The notes under the pieces are model-generated. The model saw nothing but the letters and a program-made list of their open reading frames with translations. It did no database searches and was not told the DNA's origin. Positions 24,369-32,374 of a stretch of DNA of 64,000 nucleotides are shown piece by piece. Positions within the stretch are counted from its first letter, which is position 1. Each line of letters opens with the position of its first letter. The position numbers were made by a program, and so were the translations under genes. Source of the stretch: an uncultured Rhodospirillales bacterium (lineage in GTDB: Bacteria; Pseudomonadota; Alphaproteobacteria; Acetobacterales; Acetobacteraceae). The DNA lies in contig CAIMSN010000008.1 of NCBI GenBank assembly GCA_903844135.1, positions 1 to 64,000 of the forward strand, read 5' to 3'.

Positions 24369-25916
24369 ATGAGCCAGACCGACACCGTCGCCGCGGAGAC
24401 CAGCGCGATCCTGACCCGGCTCGGTGTCGACCCGTCGGTGCTCCAGGCCGATGGCGCGTCGACCGGCCTGATCGCCCGCTCGCCGCTCACCGGCGAGGCG
24501 ACCGCCAGCCTCGCCGCCCACGATCCCGATTCGGTCGCCGCATGCATCGAGCGGGCGCATGACGCCTTCCTGGCCTGGCGCCTGGTGCCCGGCCCGCGCC
24601 GCGGCGAACTGGTCAGGCTGCTCGGCGAGGAGCTGCGCGCCGCCAAGACCGATCTCGGCCGGCTGGTCACGCTCGAGGCCGGCAAGATCGGTTCCGAGGG
24701 GCTCGGCGAGGTGCAGGAGATGATCGATATCTGCGAGTTCGCCGTCGGCCTCTCGCGGCAGCTCTACGGCCTGACCATCGCCACCGAGCGCCCGTCGCAT
24801 CGGATGATGGAGAGCTGGCACCCGCTCGGCGTGGTCGGGATCATTTCCGCGTTCAACTTCCCGGTCGCGGTCTGGTGCTGGAACGCCGCCCTGGCGCTGG
24901 TCTGCGGCGACGCGGTGGTGTGGAAGCCGTCCGAGAAGACCCCGCTGACCGCGCTCGGCGTCCAGGCGCTGATGCTGCGCGCGATCGACCGCTTCGGCGG
25001 CGACGCGCCCGCGGGCCTGTCGCAGTTGCTGATCGGCGGCCGCGCCGTCGGCGAGGCGCTGGTCGAGCATCCGAAGGTGGCGCTGCTGTCCGCCACCGGC
25101 TCGACCGCGATGGGACGCGCCGTGGCGCCGAAGCTCGCCGCCCGCTTCGCCCGCCAGATCCTCGAACTCGGCGGCAACAACGCCGCCATCGTCACCGGCA
25201 GCGCCGATCTCGACCTGGCGCTGCGTGGCGTCGCCTTCGCCGCGATGGGCACCGCCGGCCAGCGCTGCACCACCCTGCGCCGCCTGTTCGTGCATTCCAG
25301 CGTCTACGATCAGCTCGTCCCGCGTCTGAAATCCGCCTACGCCTCGGTCAAGATCGGCGATCCGCGCGAGTCCGACACGCTGGTCGGACCGCTGATCGAC
25401 CAGGCCGCGTTCGCGCTGATGCGCGCCGCCCTCGACGAGGCGAGCGCCGCCGGCGGTATCGTCAGCGGCGGCGAGCGGGTGATGGTGTCGGGGGCGGACT
25501 CCTTCTACGTCCGGCCCGCTCTGGTCGAGATCGCCGCCGCCGACGGCGTGCAGCCGCCGGTGGTGCGGCGCGAGACCTTCGCACCGATCCTCTACGTGAT
25601 GCGCTACGACACGCTCGCCGAGGCGATCGCGATGCAGAACGATGTCGGCGCCGGCCTGTCCTCGTCGATCTTCACGCTGGATCTGCGCGAGGCCGAGTTG
25701 TTCGTCTCCGCGCAGGGCTCCGATTGCGGCATCGCCAACGTCAATATCGGCCCGTCCGGCGCCGAGATCGGCGGCGCGTTCGGCGGCGAGAAGGAGACCG
25801 GCGGCGGCCGCGAATCGGGTTCCGATAGCTGGCGCGCCTACATGCGGCGCGCCACCAACACGGTGAATTACGGAACCTCGCTGCCACTGGCGCAGGGTGT
25901 GGTGTTCGAGGTCTGA
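24369..25916 (+). CDS. amaB: Aminoadipate semialdehyde/piperideine-6-carboxylate dehydrogenase (ALDH7)
   Basis: This aldehyde dehydrogenase (515 residues) matches the ALDH7/antiquitin group, which oxidises aminoadipate semialdehyde in lysine breakdown. Visible are GVVGIISAFNFPVAVWCWNAA, the cofactor loop ATGSTAMGR, the general base LELGGNNA, the nucleophile in AGQRCTTLRR and the substrate-pocket end GPSGAEIGGAFGGEKETGGGRESG, which is characteristic of ALDH7. AGGAG lies 8 bases before the chosen ATG. It pairs with the upstream saccharopine-dehydrogenase-fold gene. Confidence 0.92.
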   Translation: MSQTDTVAAETSAILTRLGVDPSVLQADGASTGLIARSPLTGEATASLAAHDPDSVAACIERAHDAFLAWRLVPGPRRGELVRLLGEELRAAKTDLGRLVTLEAGKIGSEGLGEVQEMIDICEFAVGLSRQLYGLTIATERPSHRMMESWHPLGVVGIISAFNFPVAVWCWNAALALVCGDAVVWKPSEKTPLTALGVQALMLRAIDRFGGDAPAGLSQLLIGGRAVGEALVEHPKVALLSATGSTAMGRAVAPKLAARFARQILELGGNNAAIVTGSADLDLALRGVAFAAMGTAGQRCTTLRRLFVHSSVYDQLVPRLKSAYASVKIGDPRESDTLVGPLIDQAAFALMRAALDEASAAGGIVSGGERVMVSGADSFYVRPALVEIAAADGVQPPVVRRETFAPILYVMRYDTLAEAIAMQNDVGAGLSSSIFTLDLREAELFVSAQGSDCGIANVNIGPSGAEIGGAFGGEKETGGGRESGSDSWRAYMRRATNTVNYGTSLPLAQGVVFEV

Positions 25917-25918
25917 AA

Positions 25919-26365
25919 TTGGGCGGTCCGGGCGCGCCGGCGCACAGGAGCGACGCCTACGATCTCGCCCGTTTCGTGAGCGCCCAGGCGCCGGTGATCG
26001 ACCAGGTGCGGCGCGAACTCGCCGCCGGCGTCAAGCGCTCGCACTGGATGTGGTTCGTGTTCCCGCAGCTTCGCGGCCTCGGCCGCAGCGCCACCGCGCA
26101 GCGCTACGGACTGGCCGACCTGCACGAGGCCCGCGCCTATCTGCGCCATCCGGTGCTGGGACCGCGCCTGGTCGACTGCACCGGCCTGGTCAACGCCATC
26201 GATTGCTCATCCGCCGCGCAGATCTTCGGCGCGCCGGACGACCTGAAGTTCCACTCCAGCATGACCCTGTTCGCCGCGACCGACGACGCGCCGCCCTGCT
26301 TCTCGCAGGCGTTGGGGCGGTTCTTCGGCAACGCGGCCGATGCGGAGACCATGCGCCGCCTGTGA
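25919..26365 (+). CDS. DUF1810 family protein
   Basis: The 148-residue protein has the DUF1810 core: SHWMWFVFPQLRGLGRSATAQRYGL, HPVLGPRLVDCTGLV and DLKFHSSMTLFA. The biochemical function is not known. The start is a TTG directly after the amaB stop, so it is probably read from the same message; a GTG about 60 bases further is an alternative start but would remove a conserved N-terminal helix. Confidence 0.82.
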   Translation: MGGPGAPAHRSDAYDLARFVSAQAPVIDQVRRELAAGVKRSHWMWFVFPQLRGLGRSATAQRYGLADLHEARAYLRHPVLGPRLVDCTGLVNAIDCSSAAQIFGAPDDLKFHSSMTLFAATDDAPPCFSQALGRFFGNAADAETMRRL

Positions 26366-26418
26366 TCGGCGCGTCGGTCTGATAGGGTGACGGCCTCGTC
26401 GTCGTAGGGGACTCATGC

Positions 26419-27318
26419 ATGCGCTGGATCGACAGGCTCGCGTCAGCCGCAATCGTTTCGCTCGGTCTCGGCACGTCATCCTGGGCGTCGTCCGGCGCGT
26501 CGGCGCAGACTCTGCCGGACCTGCGATCGATCCAGGTGCATGGCCAGACCATCCGCTATATCGAAGCCGGACAGGGTCCGGACCTGGTGCTGTTGCACGG
26601 GCTCGGCAGCAGCGCGGCGTTCGACTGGGGCGCGGTCATCCCGACGCTGGCGCAACGCTACCACGTCCTGGCGATGGACCAGCTCGGCTTCGGACAGTCT
26701 GCGAAGCCTCTGATCGCCTATGGCGTGCAGACCTGGGTGGACATGCTGGACGGGTTCCTCAAGGCCCGCCACGTGACCCGTTTCGCGCTCGCCGGCGAAT
26801 CCCTCGGCGGCTGGATCGCCGGGCTCTACACGGTGGAAGCGGAATCCGATCCGGGCATGGCGCTCCCGGAACGCCTCATCCTCACCGACTCCGCCGGCCA
26901 CAGGAGCATCGTCGCCGCCGGCGTGCACGCTTTTTCCGGTGCGGCCTCGCTCTCCGCCGCGCGCGCCGGCCTGCTGACGTTGTTCCATGATCCGAGCCTG
27001 GTGACGCCGGCGCGGGTGCAGCAGGCGTTCGAGGCGCGGCTGTCCGAAGGCAACCAGTTCACCCAGGACAGCTTTTGGAAACATATCGACGATCCAAGCA
27101 CCTTTCTCGACGACAGGGTGGCGTCGATCACCATCCCGACCCTGATCGTGTGGGGCGACGACGACCGCCTGGTGCCGCTGGCACAGGGGCGCGACTTTGC
27201 CGCACGGATCAAGGGCGCGCGGCTGGTCGTCGTTCCGCAAAGCGGGCATGGCCCGGCGATCGAACGCCCGAGCGCCTATCTCGCCGCCATCGCGCCGTTC
27301 CTGAGCGGCCTGAACTGA
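26419..27318 (+). CDS. Exported alpha/beta hydrolase
   Basis: This is an alpha/beta-hydrolase with an N-terminal signal peptide (about 30 residues, cleavage near SGASAQ). The fold markers are LLHGLGSSAAFDWG (oxyanion HG), the nucleophile elbow AGESLGGWIAG, the acid WGDDDRLVP and the His in SGHGPAIERP. All three triad residues are present, so it should be an active periplasmic or secreted esterase-like enzyme; the substrate is unknown. Confidence 0.88.
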   Translation: MRWIDRLASAAIVSLGLGTSSWASSGASAQTLPDLRSIQVHGQTIRYIEAGQGPDLVLLHGLGSSAAFDWGAVIPTLAQRYHVLAMDQLGFGQSAKPLIAYGVQTWVDMLDGFLKARHVTRFALAGESLGGWIAGLYTVEAESDPGMALPERLILTDSAGHRSIVAAGVHAFSGAASLSAARAGLLTLFHDPSLVTPARVQQAFEARLSEGNQFTQDSFWKHIDDPSTFLDDRVASITIPTLIVWGDDDRLVPLAQGRDFAARIKGARLVVVPQSGHGPAIERPSAYLAAIAPFLSGLN

Positions 27319-27355
27319 CCTCTGCGCATCGAACGCCGACATTCCAAGGCCGGGC

Positions 27356-28153
27356 CTAAAGCCAGCCGATCTCCAGCGCATTGCGATACAGCATATAGAG
27401 CGCGGTCAGGCACACCAGCACGCCGAGGAGCTTGCCGAGCACCGCCTTGCCGTCGCCGATCCGGCAGGCGAGCCTGGTGCCGAGCCAGCCGCCGATCACC
27501 GAACCTTCCAGGAACGTCGCCGCCACCTTCCAGTCCACCAGTCCGGACACGGCGTAGGTGCTCGCGGTGGTGAGCCCGAACGCGCCGACCGCCAGCAGCG
27601 ACGAACCGACCGCATACAGCATCGGCATTCCGGTGCTGAGGAGCAGGGCAGGGACGATCAGGAACCCGCCGCCGATACCGAAGAACCCCGAAAGCAGGCC
27701 GACCCCCAGTGCGGCGCCGGCGATTCCCGGCAGGGTGCGGCGCGTGCAGTAGCGCGTCCCGGCCGCGACGTCGCACGCCGCCAGCCCAGGCTTGCGCCGC
27801 AGCATGCGTGCGCCGACCACCAGCATCAGCGCGGCGAAGAGCACGAGCAGCTTGTTGCCGTCGACCATCTTGCCGACGAGCGAGCCGGCAAACGCGCCGG
27901 CCATGCCGACCGAGGCGAACAGGCAGGCCGATCGCCAGCGTACGTTGCCGGCGCGGAGATGACGGAGGAAGGTGAAGAAAGCGCTGCCGGAGACCGCCAC
28001 GGCGCCGGTGCCGATCGCCTGGTGCGGCGCCAGCCCGATGACATACAGCAGCAGCGGCGTCGCCATGATCGAACCGCCGCCGCCGACCAGCCCGAGCGTC
28101 AGCCCGACGAAACCGCCGCTCAGCACGGAGAGCGTGACCAGGCCGGGCGTCAC
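27356..28153 (-). CDS. TauE/SafE family anion permease
   Basis: This 265-residue membrane protein has about eight helices and the duplicated glycine motif of TauE/SafE exporters (FVGLTLGLVGGGGSIMATPLLLY and GLLSGFFGIGGGFLIVPALLL). Such proteins move sulfite, sulfonates or other organic anions. The track ORF includes an upstream out-of-family part; translation likely begins at the GTG at 28153, which has only a weak Shine-Dalgarno. The preceding DUF442 gene supports a sulfur-related role. Confidence 0.85.
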   Translation of the reverse strand: MTPGLVTLSVLSGGFVGLTLGLVGGGGSIMATPLLLYVIGLAPHQAIGTGAVAVSGSAFFTFLRHLRAGNVRWRSACLFASVGMAGAFAGSLVGKMVDGNKLLVLFAALMLVVGARMLRRKPGLAACDVAAGTRYCTRRTLPGIAGAALGVGLLSGFFGIGGGFLIVPALLLSTGMPMLYAVGSSLLAVGAFGLTTASTYAVSGLVDWKVAATFLEGSVIGGWLGTRLACRIGDGKAVLGKLLGVLVCLTALYMLYRNALEIGWL

Positions 28154-28181
28154 GCGCGTTCGTGTCCCGCGCCGCGGTGTT

Positions 28182-28610
28182 TCAATGCGGAAGCCGGGCG
28201 AGCCAGGCCAGCCCGAAGGACGGATCGAACCCCTGGGAGGCGATCCATGCCGCGGCTTCCTCGCGGGTCGCCGCGCCACGCAGGACGCGGGACAGCGCCC
28301 ACAGCGTCGCCGAGCGCAGTCCGGATGCGCAATGCGCATGAACCAGACCGGGCTCCGCCTCGACGGCCGCCGCGAACGCGTCGATCTCCGCGCGAGAGAG
28401 GGTCGGCAGCCGCACCGGGATGTGCCGGTAGGCGATCCCCGCCTGCGCCGCCAGCGCTGCGCCTTGCGACGCCGCCATCTGCCCCGGCGCCTCGCCATCC
28501 GGCCGGTCGTTGATCACCAGCCTGACGCCGCGTCCGGCCAGCGCCGCGAAATCCGCCGCCGCGAGCTGCCCCGAGATGGTGAGCCGGTCCGGAAAGGCAC
28601 TCGAATCCAT
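28182..28610 (-). CDS. DUF442/TIGR01244-type phosphatase-fold sulfurtransferase
   Basis: The 142-residue product begins with a typical DUF442 start (DRLTISGQLAAADFAALAGRGVRLVINDRPDGE) and contains the phosphatase-like loop HCASGLRSATLWA with the nucleophilic Cys. This family is found fused to, or next to, persulfide dioxygenase-like enzymes and TauE/SafE permeases, so it is probably part of sulfide or persulfide handling. The track start is a GTG three codons earlier; I chose the ATG. It is followed after 28 bases by the TauE/SafE gene. Confidence 0.83.
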   Translation of the reverse strand: MDSSAFPDRLTISGQLAAADFAALAGRGVRLVINDRPDGEAPGQMAASQGAALAAQAGIAYRHIPVRLPTLSRAEIDAFAAAVEAEPGLVHAHCASGLRSATLWALSRVLRGAATREEAAAWIASQGFDPSFGLAWLARLPH

Positions 28611-28681
28611 CGCACGCACCCCGATCCGCGGTTGAGCTCGCTTCCACCGTTATCCTCGAACCGGGCGCGCGGTGCCAGCGC

Positions 28682-28903
28682 CTAGCGGCGTCCGCCGGGC
28701 CTGGCGCGTCGGGCGCGATCGAACAGGATGCCCGCGGTCAGCAGATACACCGCGGCGCCTGCCAGGGTGATCGCCGACCAGATCGGGAACCCGACCGCCG
28801 CGCCCGGCGGCGCGTTGCGATAGGCGATCAGCTCCTGGCCGAGGATCAGCGCGTTGATCGCCACCACCACCAGCCCGATCCACAATCCTGTCGATGGTTT
28901 CAT
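28682..28903 (-). CDS. Small two-helix membrane protein
   Basis: The 73-residue product has two transmembrane helices (TGLWIGLVVVAINALILGQEL and WSAITLAGAAVYLLTAGILF) and a basic C-terminus (RARRARPGGRR). It is not in a family I can name. The ATG has GGGGAG 5 bases upstream and lies 21 bases after bciA, so it is likely co-transcribed with that gene and may be linked to it functionally. Confidence 0.72.
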   Translation of the reverse strand: MKPSTGLWIGLVVVAINALILGQELIAYRNAPPGAAVGFPIWSAITLAGAAVYLLTAGILFDRARRARPGGRR

Positions 28904-28924
28904 GGTCTCTCCCCAGTCGAAGCG

Positions 28925-29896
28925 TCAGAACACGGCATGGTCGCGACGGTCGATCGCCGCCTCGCCGGCGACCAGCCGTGCATAGAACGCGAACAGCGTC
29001 TCGCTGCCGGTCGACGGCGTCGCGTCGGCGTCGTAGCGCCCGCGCGCGCCGTCCCAGACCAGCATCGACTCGGTGGCATAGTAGCGGCCGATCCGCGCCA
29101 GTTCCGCCTTGTCGGCCAGGCGCTGCGAGACCCGGCCGAGCCCGGCCAGCACCGCCACGATCGCATCGAGCATGCCGACCGGGACGCTGCGGAATCGCGC
29201 CGGCCGGCCCAGCAGTTCGAACAGACGCTCGCCCTGCTGACGCGGCGTGATCGCCGGGCCCGGACCGCCGATCGGCAGGATTCGGTTCCGCCGGTCCGGA
29301 TCGTCCAGACACGCGGCGAGATAGCGCCCGAGATCGTCGTCGCTGATCGGCTTGCAGGCGGTGAGGCTGCCGTCGCCGAACAGCAGGAACGGCTTGCCTC
29401 GCCGCAGCCGGTCGAGCTGCCCGGACAAGGATTTGAAATACGCGGTCGGCCTGACGATCGAATAGGTCAGGCCGGACTCGATCAGCGCCCGCTCGAACGC
29501 CAGCTTGGCGTGCTGGAACCCGAGCTTCGGTTTCTGCACGCAGATCGCCGACAGCAGCACCATCTGCGGCACGCCGACCGCCCGGGCCGCCTCGAGCACG
29601 GTGAGCGTGGCCTGATAATCGACCGCCCAGGCATCCTTCGGCGTGCCGCTGCGCGAGGCCAGGCACGACACCACCGCATCGAACCGCTCGCCGCGGAACC
29701 CGTCCTGCGCCACCGACCGCGGATCGGTCAGAACGCCGCGCCGCGACTCCGCGCCGGCCTCGTCCTGCGCCCCCGCGCGCCCGAAGCACACCACCGCGTG
29801 CCCGGCCAGGAGCAGCGCCCGCACCGTCGCGCGCCCGATCGTGCCGGTGCCGCCGAGGACCAGAATGCGTCGTGGTCGAGGGGAGGGGTGGTTCAT
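28925..29896 (-). CDS. bciA: Divinyl chlorophyllide a 8-vinyl-reductase, BciA type
   Basis: BciA reduces the C8 vinyl group of divinyl (proto)chlorophyllide with NADPH during (bacterio)chlorophyll synthesis. After a Rossmann start (LVLGGTGTIGRATVRALL), the sequence follows the BciA/plant DVR pattern block by block: KDAWAVDYQATL, LLSAICVQKPKLGFQ, YSIVRPTAYFKSLSGQ, GKPFLLFGDGSLTACKPIS, RILPIGGPGPAITPRQQGE and RIGRYYATESMLVW. These blocks set it apart from general NAD(P)H-binding SDRs. No other bch, puf or crt gene is in the window. The Shine-Dalgarno is poor, so the exact start is uncertain. Confidence 0.88.
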   Translation of the reverse strand: MNHPSPRPRRILVLGGTGTIGRATVRALLLAGHAVVCFGRAGAQDEAGAESRRGVLTDPRSVAQDGFRGERFDAVVSCLASRSGTPKDAWAVDYQATLTVLEAARAVGVPQMVLLSAICVQKPKLGFQHAKLAFERALIESGLTYSIVRPTAYFKSLSGQLDRLRRGKPFLLFGDGSLTACKPISDDDLGRYLAACLDDPDRRNRILPIGGPGPAITPRQQGERLFELLGRPARFRSVPVGMLDAIVAVLAGLGRVSQRLADKAELARIGRYYATESMLVWDGARGRYDADATPSTGSETLFAFYARLVAGEAAIDRRDHAVF

Positions 29897-29995
29897 TGGG
29901 GAAAGATGGGGATCATCCAGGTGAATCCGAGCCCGTTTCGCATCCGAAAATCGACCGGGAGACCGTGTGCACAGCGTCTCGGCGCCGCTCGCTGC

Positions 29996-30412
29996 CTAGT
30001 TCGGCTTCAGCGCTTCCCGGGCGATATCGATGAGGTCATGGCCGCCGAGTTTCGCATTCACGGCGATCAAGATGAGGAAAATGCTGTAGAGAAACGCGGA
30101 GAGGAACCCGATGACGAGGGGAATTCCCCATACCGCCCGCCAGCCTGGGCTCTCCGGTTCCGGAACCGCGAAATTGACCGCGAATTGGGTGAGGATCTGA
30201 GCCGATTCAGATGTGAAGTCTTCGAGTTCATTTTGGGTGAAGTTGGCACACGTCGCGCGTTGCGCGGGCGTTGCTGACGAGCCGTATTGTCCGTCGGCGC
30301 GATCGTATTTTCGGAGGACGAGAAGGCCGAGGGCGATGGTCTGTTCGAGGTTCTTGTATGGATCGGCAGCATAATAGAGGACGGAATCAACTTGGTTGCG
30401 CTCTCCAGCCAC
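29996..30412 (-). CDS. Unknown protein with C-terminal membrane helix
   Basis: I do not recognise a family. The 138-residue product starts at a GTG with GGAG 7 bases upstream, has a soluble N-terminal part (SVLYYAADPYKNLEQTIALGLLVLRKYDR) and one strong hydrophobic segment (WGIPLVIGFLSAFLYSIFLILIAVNA) near residue 105. It overlaps the preceding small gene by 26 bases, so the two look coupled, or could be one gene split by a frameshift. Codon use and GC content are lower than in the neighbours, which suggests acquisition. It lies between bciA and tRNA-Arg. Confidence 0.6.
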   Translation of the reverse strand: MAGERNQVDSVLYYAADPYKNLEQTIALGLLVLRKYDRADGQYGSSATPAQRATCANFTQNELEDFTSESAQILTQFAVNFAVPEPESPGWRAVWGIPLVIGFLSAFLYSIFLILIAVNAKLGGHDLIDIAREALKPN

Positions 30413-30617
30413 CCGCCGTCTCCGTCACCGGTTGCGTGCCCGTCTCGTATTCGACCGCGCCCTCGTGCAGGGTTCGGCGCATGCGGTCCGATTTCAACGT
30501 GCGCTCCAGGTAGGCATAGAGCACGGTGTCGGAACGCCCCGGAGCCGTCCTGGGGGACAATTTCGCCACTGCTGCGGGCGCTGGTTTGCCAACTCCGTTA
30601 AATGTCGTTTTCGTCAT
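30387..30617 (-). CDS. Unknown small protein upstream of the membrane-helix gene
   Basis: The 76-residue product (MTKTTFNGVGKPAPAAVAKL... to GGWRAQPS) has no recognised domain; the middle (SDTVLYAYLERTLKSDRMRRTLHEGAVEYE) should be helical and basic. The ATG at 30617 has AAGGG 5 bases upstream, which decides against the GTG used by the track. Its 3' end overlaps the next gene by 26 bases. Together they form a two-gene unit in a lower-GC stretch beside tRNA-Arg. Confidence 0.5.
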   Translation of the reverse strand: MTKTTFNGVGKPAPAAVAKLSPRTAPGRSDTVLYAYLERTLKSDRMRRTLHEGAVEYETGTQPVTETAGGWRAQPS

Positions 30618-30779
30618 TCTGACCCTTCCGTCGGGCACGGTACGGCGCCTTGTCTTAGCGCCACACGTGGCCTCAATACGGGCCGCAACGAGGTAAGTGT
30701 CATCTCAAGAGACAGTTGGTCAGGTGTTTTTGGCCGTTCGTCTCAGGTTATCCGGCCGCACTGATCCAGTCGAGAGGAG

Positions 30780-30856
30780 TGGCGCGCCCTGGTGGATTCG
30801 AACCACCGACCCACAGCTTAGAAGGCTGTTGCTCTATCCGACTGAGCTAAGGGCGC
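30780..30856 (-). tRNA. tRNA-Arg (anticodon TCT)
   Basis: The reverse strand folds as a full cloverleaf: acceptor GCGCCCT/AGGGCGC, D-arm AGCTCAGTCGGATAGAGC, anticodon loop CTTCTAA (TCT), T-loop GTTCGAATC and encoded CCA. Length is 77 bases. The lower-GC unknown pair lies on its 3' side. Confidence 0.97.
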
Positions 30857-30880
30857 GCAGGAAACCGATCGGCACCAGCC

Positions 30881-31186
30881 TCAATGGGTCCAGTTCTGGC
30901 GGCGGTCCGCCCGGAAATTGTCCGCATAGGCCTTGGGATGACGCACGCGCGGCGTCGGCAGCTCGAGATCGTAGGCGATGCCCTCGCGCGTCGCGTAGGC
31001 CACCGCCTCCTCCCGGGTCGGAAACCGCAGCGTGACCTGGCTTTTCATGTCGCCGCTGCCGAACCAGCCCATCAGCGGGTCCTGGATGCGCTGCTCGGAC
31101 TGGCCGTATTCCAGGATCCAGTCATGCGTGTTGGCCTGACCGGACTGCATCGCCGTCTTCGGCTGCTGGTAGATCCGCGCACGCAT
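30881..31186 (-). CDS. ETC complex I subunit (NDUFS4-like)
   Basis: This 101-residue protein is the alphaproteobacterial counterpart of the mitochondrial 18-kDa complex I subunit. It shows MRARIYQQPKTAMQSGQANTHDWILEYG, DPLMGWFGSGDMKSQVTLRFPTREEAVAYA and the C-terminal YADNFRADRRQNWTH. The track ORF runs back into tRNA-Pro; the real start is the ATG at 31186. It stands between two tRNA genes, far from any visible nuo operon, as is common for this subunit. Confidence 0.93.
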   Translation of the reverse strand: MRARIYQQPKTAMQSGQANTHDWILEYGQSEQRIQDPLMGWFGSGDMKSQVTLRFPTREEAVAYATREGIAYDLELPTPRVRHPKAYADNFRADRRQNWTH

Positions 31187-31214
31187 CGACGACACCCCTC
31201 CTCTGGACCCCGGC

Positions 31215-31291
31215 TGGTCGGGGCGCCCGGACTCGAACCGGGGGCCTCCTGTACCCAAAACAGGCGCGCTACCAGGCTGCGCCACGCCCCG
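31215..31291 (-). tRNA. tRNA-Pro (anticodon TGG)
   Basis: The reverse strand gives acceptor CGGGGCG/CGCCCCG, D-arm GCGCAGCCTGGTAGCGC, anticodon stem-loop CCTGTTTTGGGTACAGG (TGG), T-arm CCCGGTTCGAGTCCGGG, discriminator A and encoded CCA; 77 bases. Confidence 0.97.
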
Positions 31292-31375
31292 AACCGGGCC
31301 AGAAACTATGGAGTTGCCTGATCCCTGGCAAGCGCGCCCTCGAGAAGGCGGGCCAGCGGCAGGGGCAAGCCCGTC

Positions 31376-31864
31376 TCAGACGGACTTGCGCGCCAGCGGT
31401 GGAACGAACAAAGGCGCGGTGTCCCAGGGAAACAGGATCCAGGTCTCCTGCGGCACCTCGACGACGAACCGGTCGGTGTACGGGCGGCCGGACGGCTTGG
31501 CGTACAGGCAGGCGAAATAGGCCTTCGGCAGCAGCCGTCGCACCAGTTGCGCCGTCACCCCGGAATCGACCAGGTCGTCGACGATCAGGAAGCCGTCGCC
31601 GTCGCCGGCCGCCGCCGGCGCCTTGATCACCTTCGGCTCGCCCTGGCGCTGCTCGCCCTCGCCCTGCTGGTCGTACGACACCACCGAGATGCTCTCGATC
31701 AGCCGGCAATCGAGCTCGCGGCCGATGATCGCCGCCGGGATCAGCCCGCCCCTGGTGATGGCGACGATGCCCTGGAACGGGCCCTCGGCGATCAGTTGCT
31801 CCGCCAGCAGGCGCGCGTCGCGATGGAGCTGGTCCCAGGTGACGGTGGCGTAGCTGATGGCCAT
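31376..31864 (-). CDS. gpt: Xanthine-guanine phosphoribosyltransferase
   Basis: Gpt salvages xanthine and guanine with PRPP. This 162-residue type I PRTase has an N-terminal block VTWDQLHRDARLLAEQL, the ITRGGLIPAAIIGRELDCR region and the PRPP-binding motif FLIVDDLVDSGVT. A disordered insert (QQGEGEQRQGEPK, AAAGDGDG) is normal in this subfamily. Its ATG overlaps the stop of the csaA-like gene by one base (TGATG), so the pair is coupled. Confidence 0.93.
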   Translation of the reverse strand: MAISYATVTWDQLHRDARLLAEQLIAEGPFQGIVAITRGGLIPAAIIGRELDCRLIESISVVSYDQQGEGEQRQGEPKVIKAPAAAGDGDGFLIVDDLVDSGVTAQLVRRLLPKAYFACLYAKPSGRPYTDRFVVEVPQETWILFPWDTAPLFVPPLARKSV

Positions 31865-32214
31865 CAGAACAATTTCCCCCCATCCGGCACCTGATGGTCC
31901 GGTCGGACCAGCACCACCTCTCCGCTGCGATCCGGCAGGCCCAGCGTGAGCACCTCGCTCAGGAACGGCCCGATCTGCCGCGGTGCGACGTTCACCAGCG
32001 CGCACACCTGGCGTCCGATCAACTGGTCGGGCTTGTAGTGCCGGGTGATCTGCGCCGAGGACCGCTTCACGCCGATGCCGGGCCCGAAATCGATCCACAG
32101 CCTGATCGCCGGCTTGCGCGCCTCCGGAAATGGCTGCGCGTCGGTGACGGTGCCGACACGAATGTCGAGGGCAGCGAAATTCTCGTAGCCGACGGTCGGG
32201 ACTGGTTCGGTCAT
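31864..32214 (-). CDS. csaA: CsaA-type tRNA-binding-domain protein
   Basis: This 116-residue single OB-fold protein matches the CsaA/tRNA-binding domain: FAALDIRVGTVTDAQPFPEARKPAIRLWIDFG, SSAQITRHYKPDQLIGRQVCALVNVAPRQIGPFLSEVLTLG and the C-terminal VLVRPDHQVPDGGKLF. CsaA is proposed to be a protein-export chaperone; binding of tRNA is a family property. The track start is 33 codons too early. It is coupled to gpt. Confidence 0.92.
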   Translation of the reverse strand: MTEPVPTVGYENFAALDIRVGTVTDAQPFPEARKPAIRLWIDFGPGIGVKRSSAQITRHYKPDQLIGRQVCALVNVAPRQIGPFLSEVLTLGLPDRSGEVVLVRPDHQVPDGGKLF

Positions 32215-32374
32215 GGTCGATCTTGTGCCGCCTGCGCGGACGCTTGCCAACTGCGCAAAACATGCTTGGCGCCCGGTCCGCCCGATCTTCCTTGTGGCGG
32301 ACCTCACCCTCAACTACTTCGTGTTCTGGACCATCCGATGGTCGGGTCGATGGGCGCCTGTCCGGGAGACCGCC

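Noticed and set aside
22703-24685. 660-residue minus-strand ORF
   Set aside because: Only the last 115 codons (lipoprotein) are supported; the rest is antisense to the saccharopine-dehydrogenase-fold gene and amaB.
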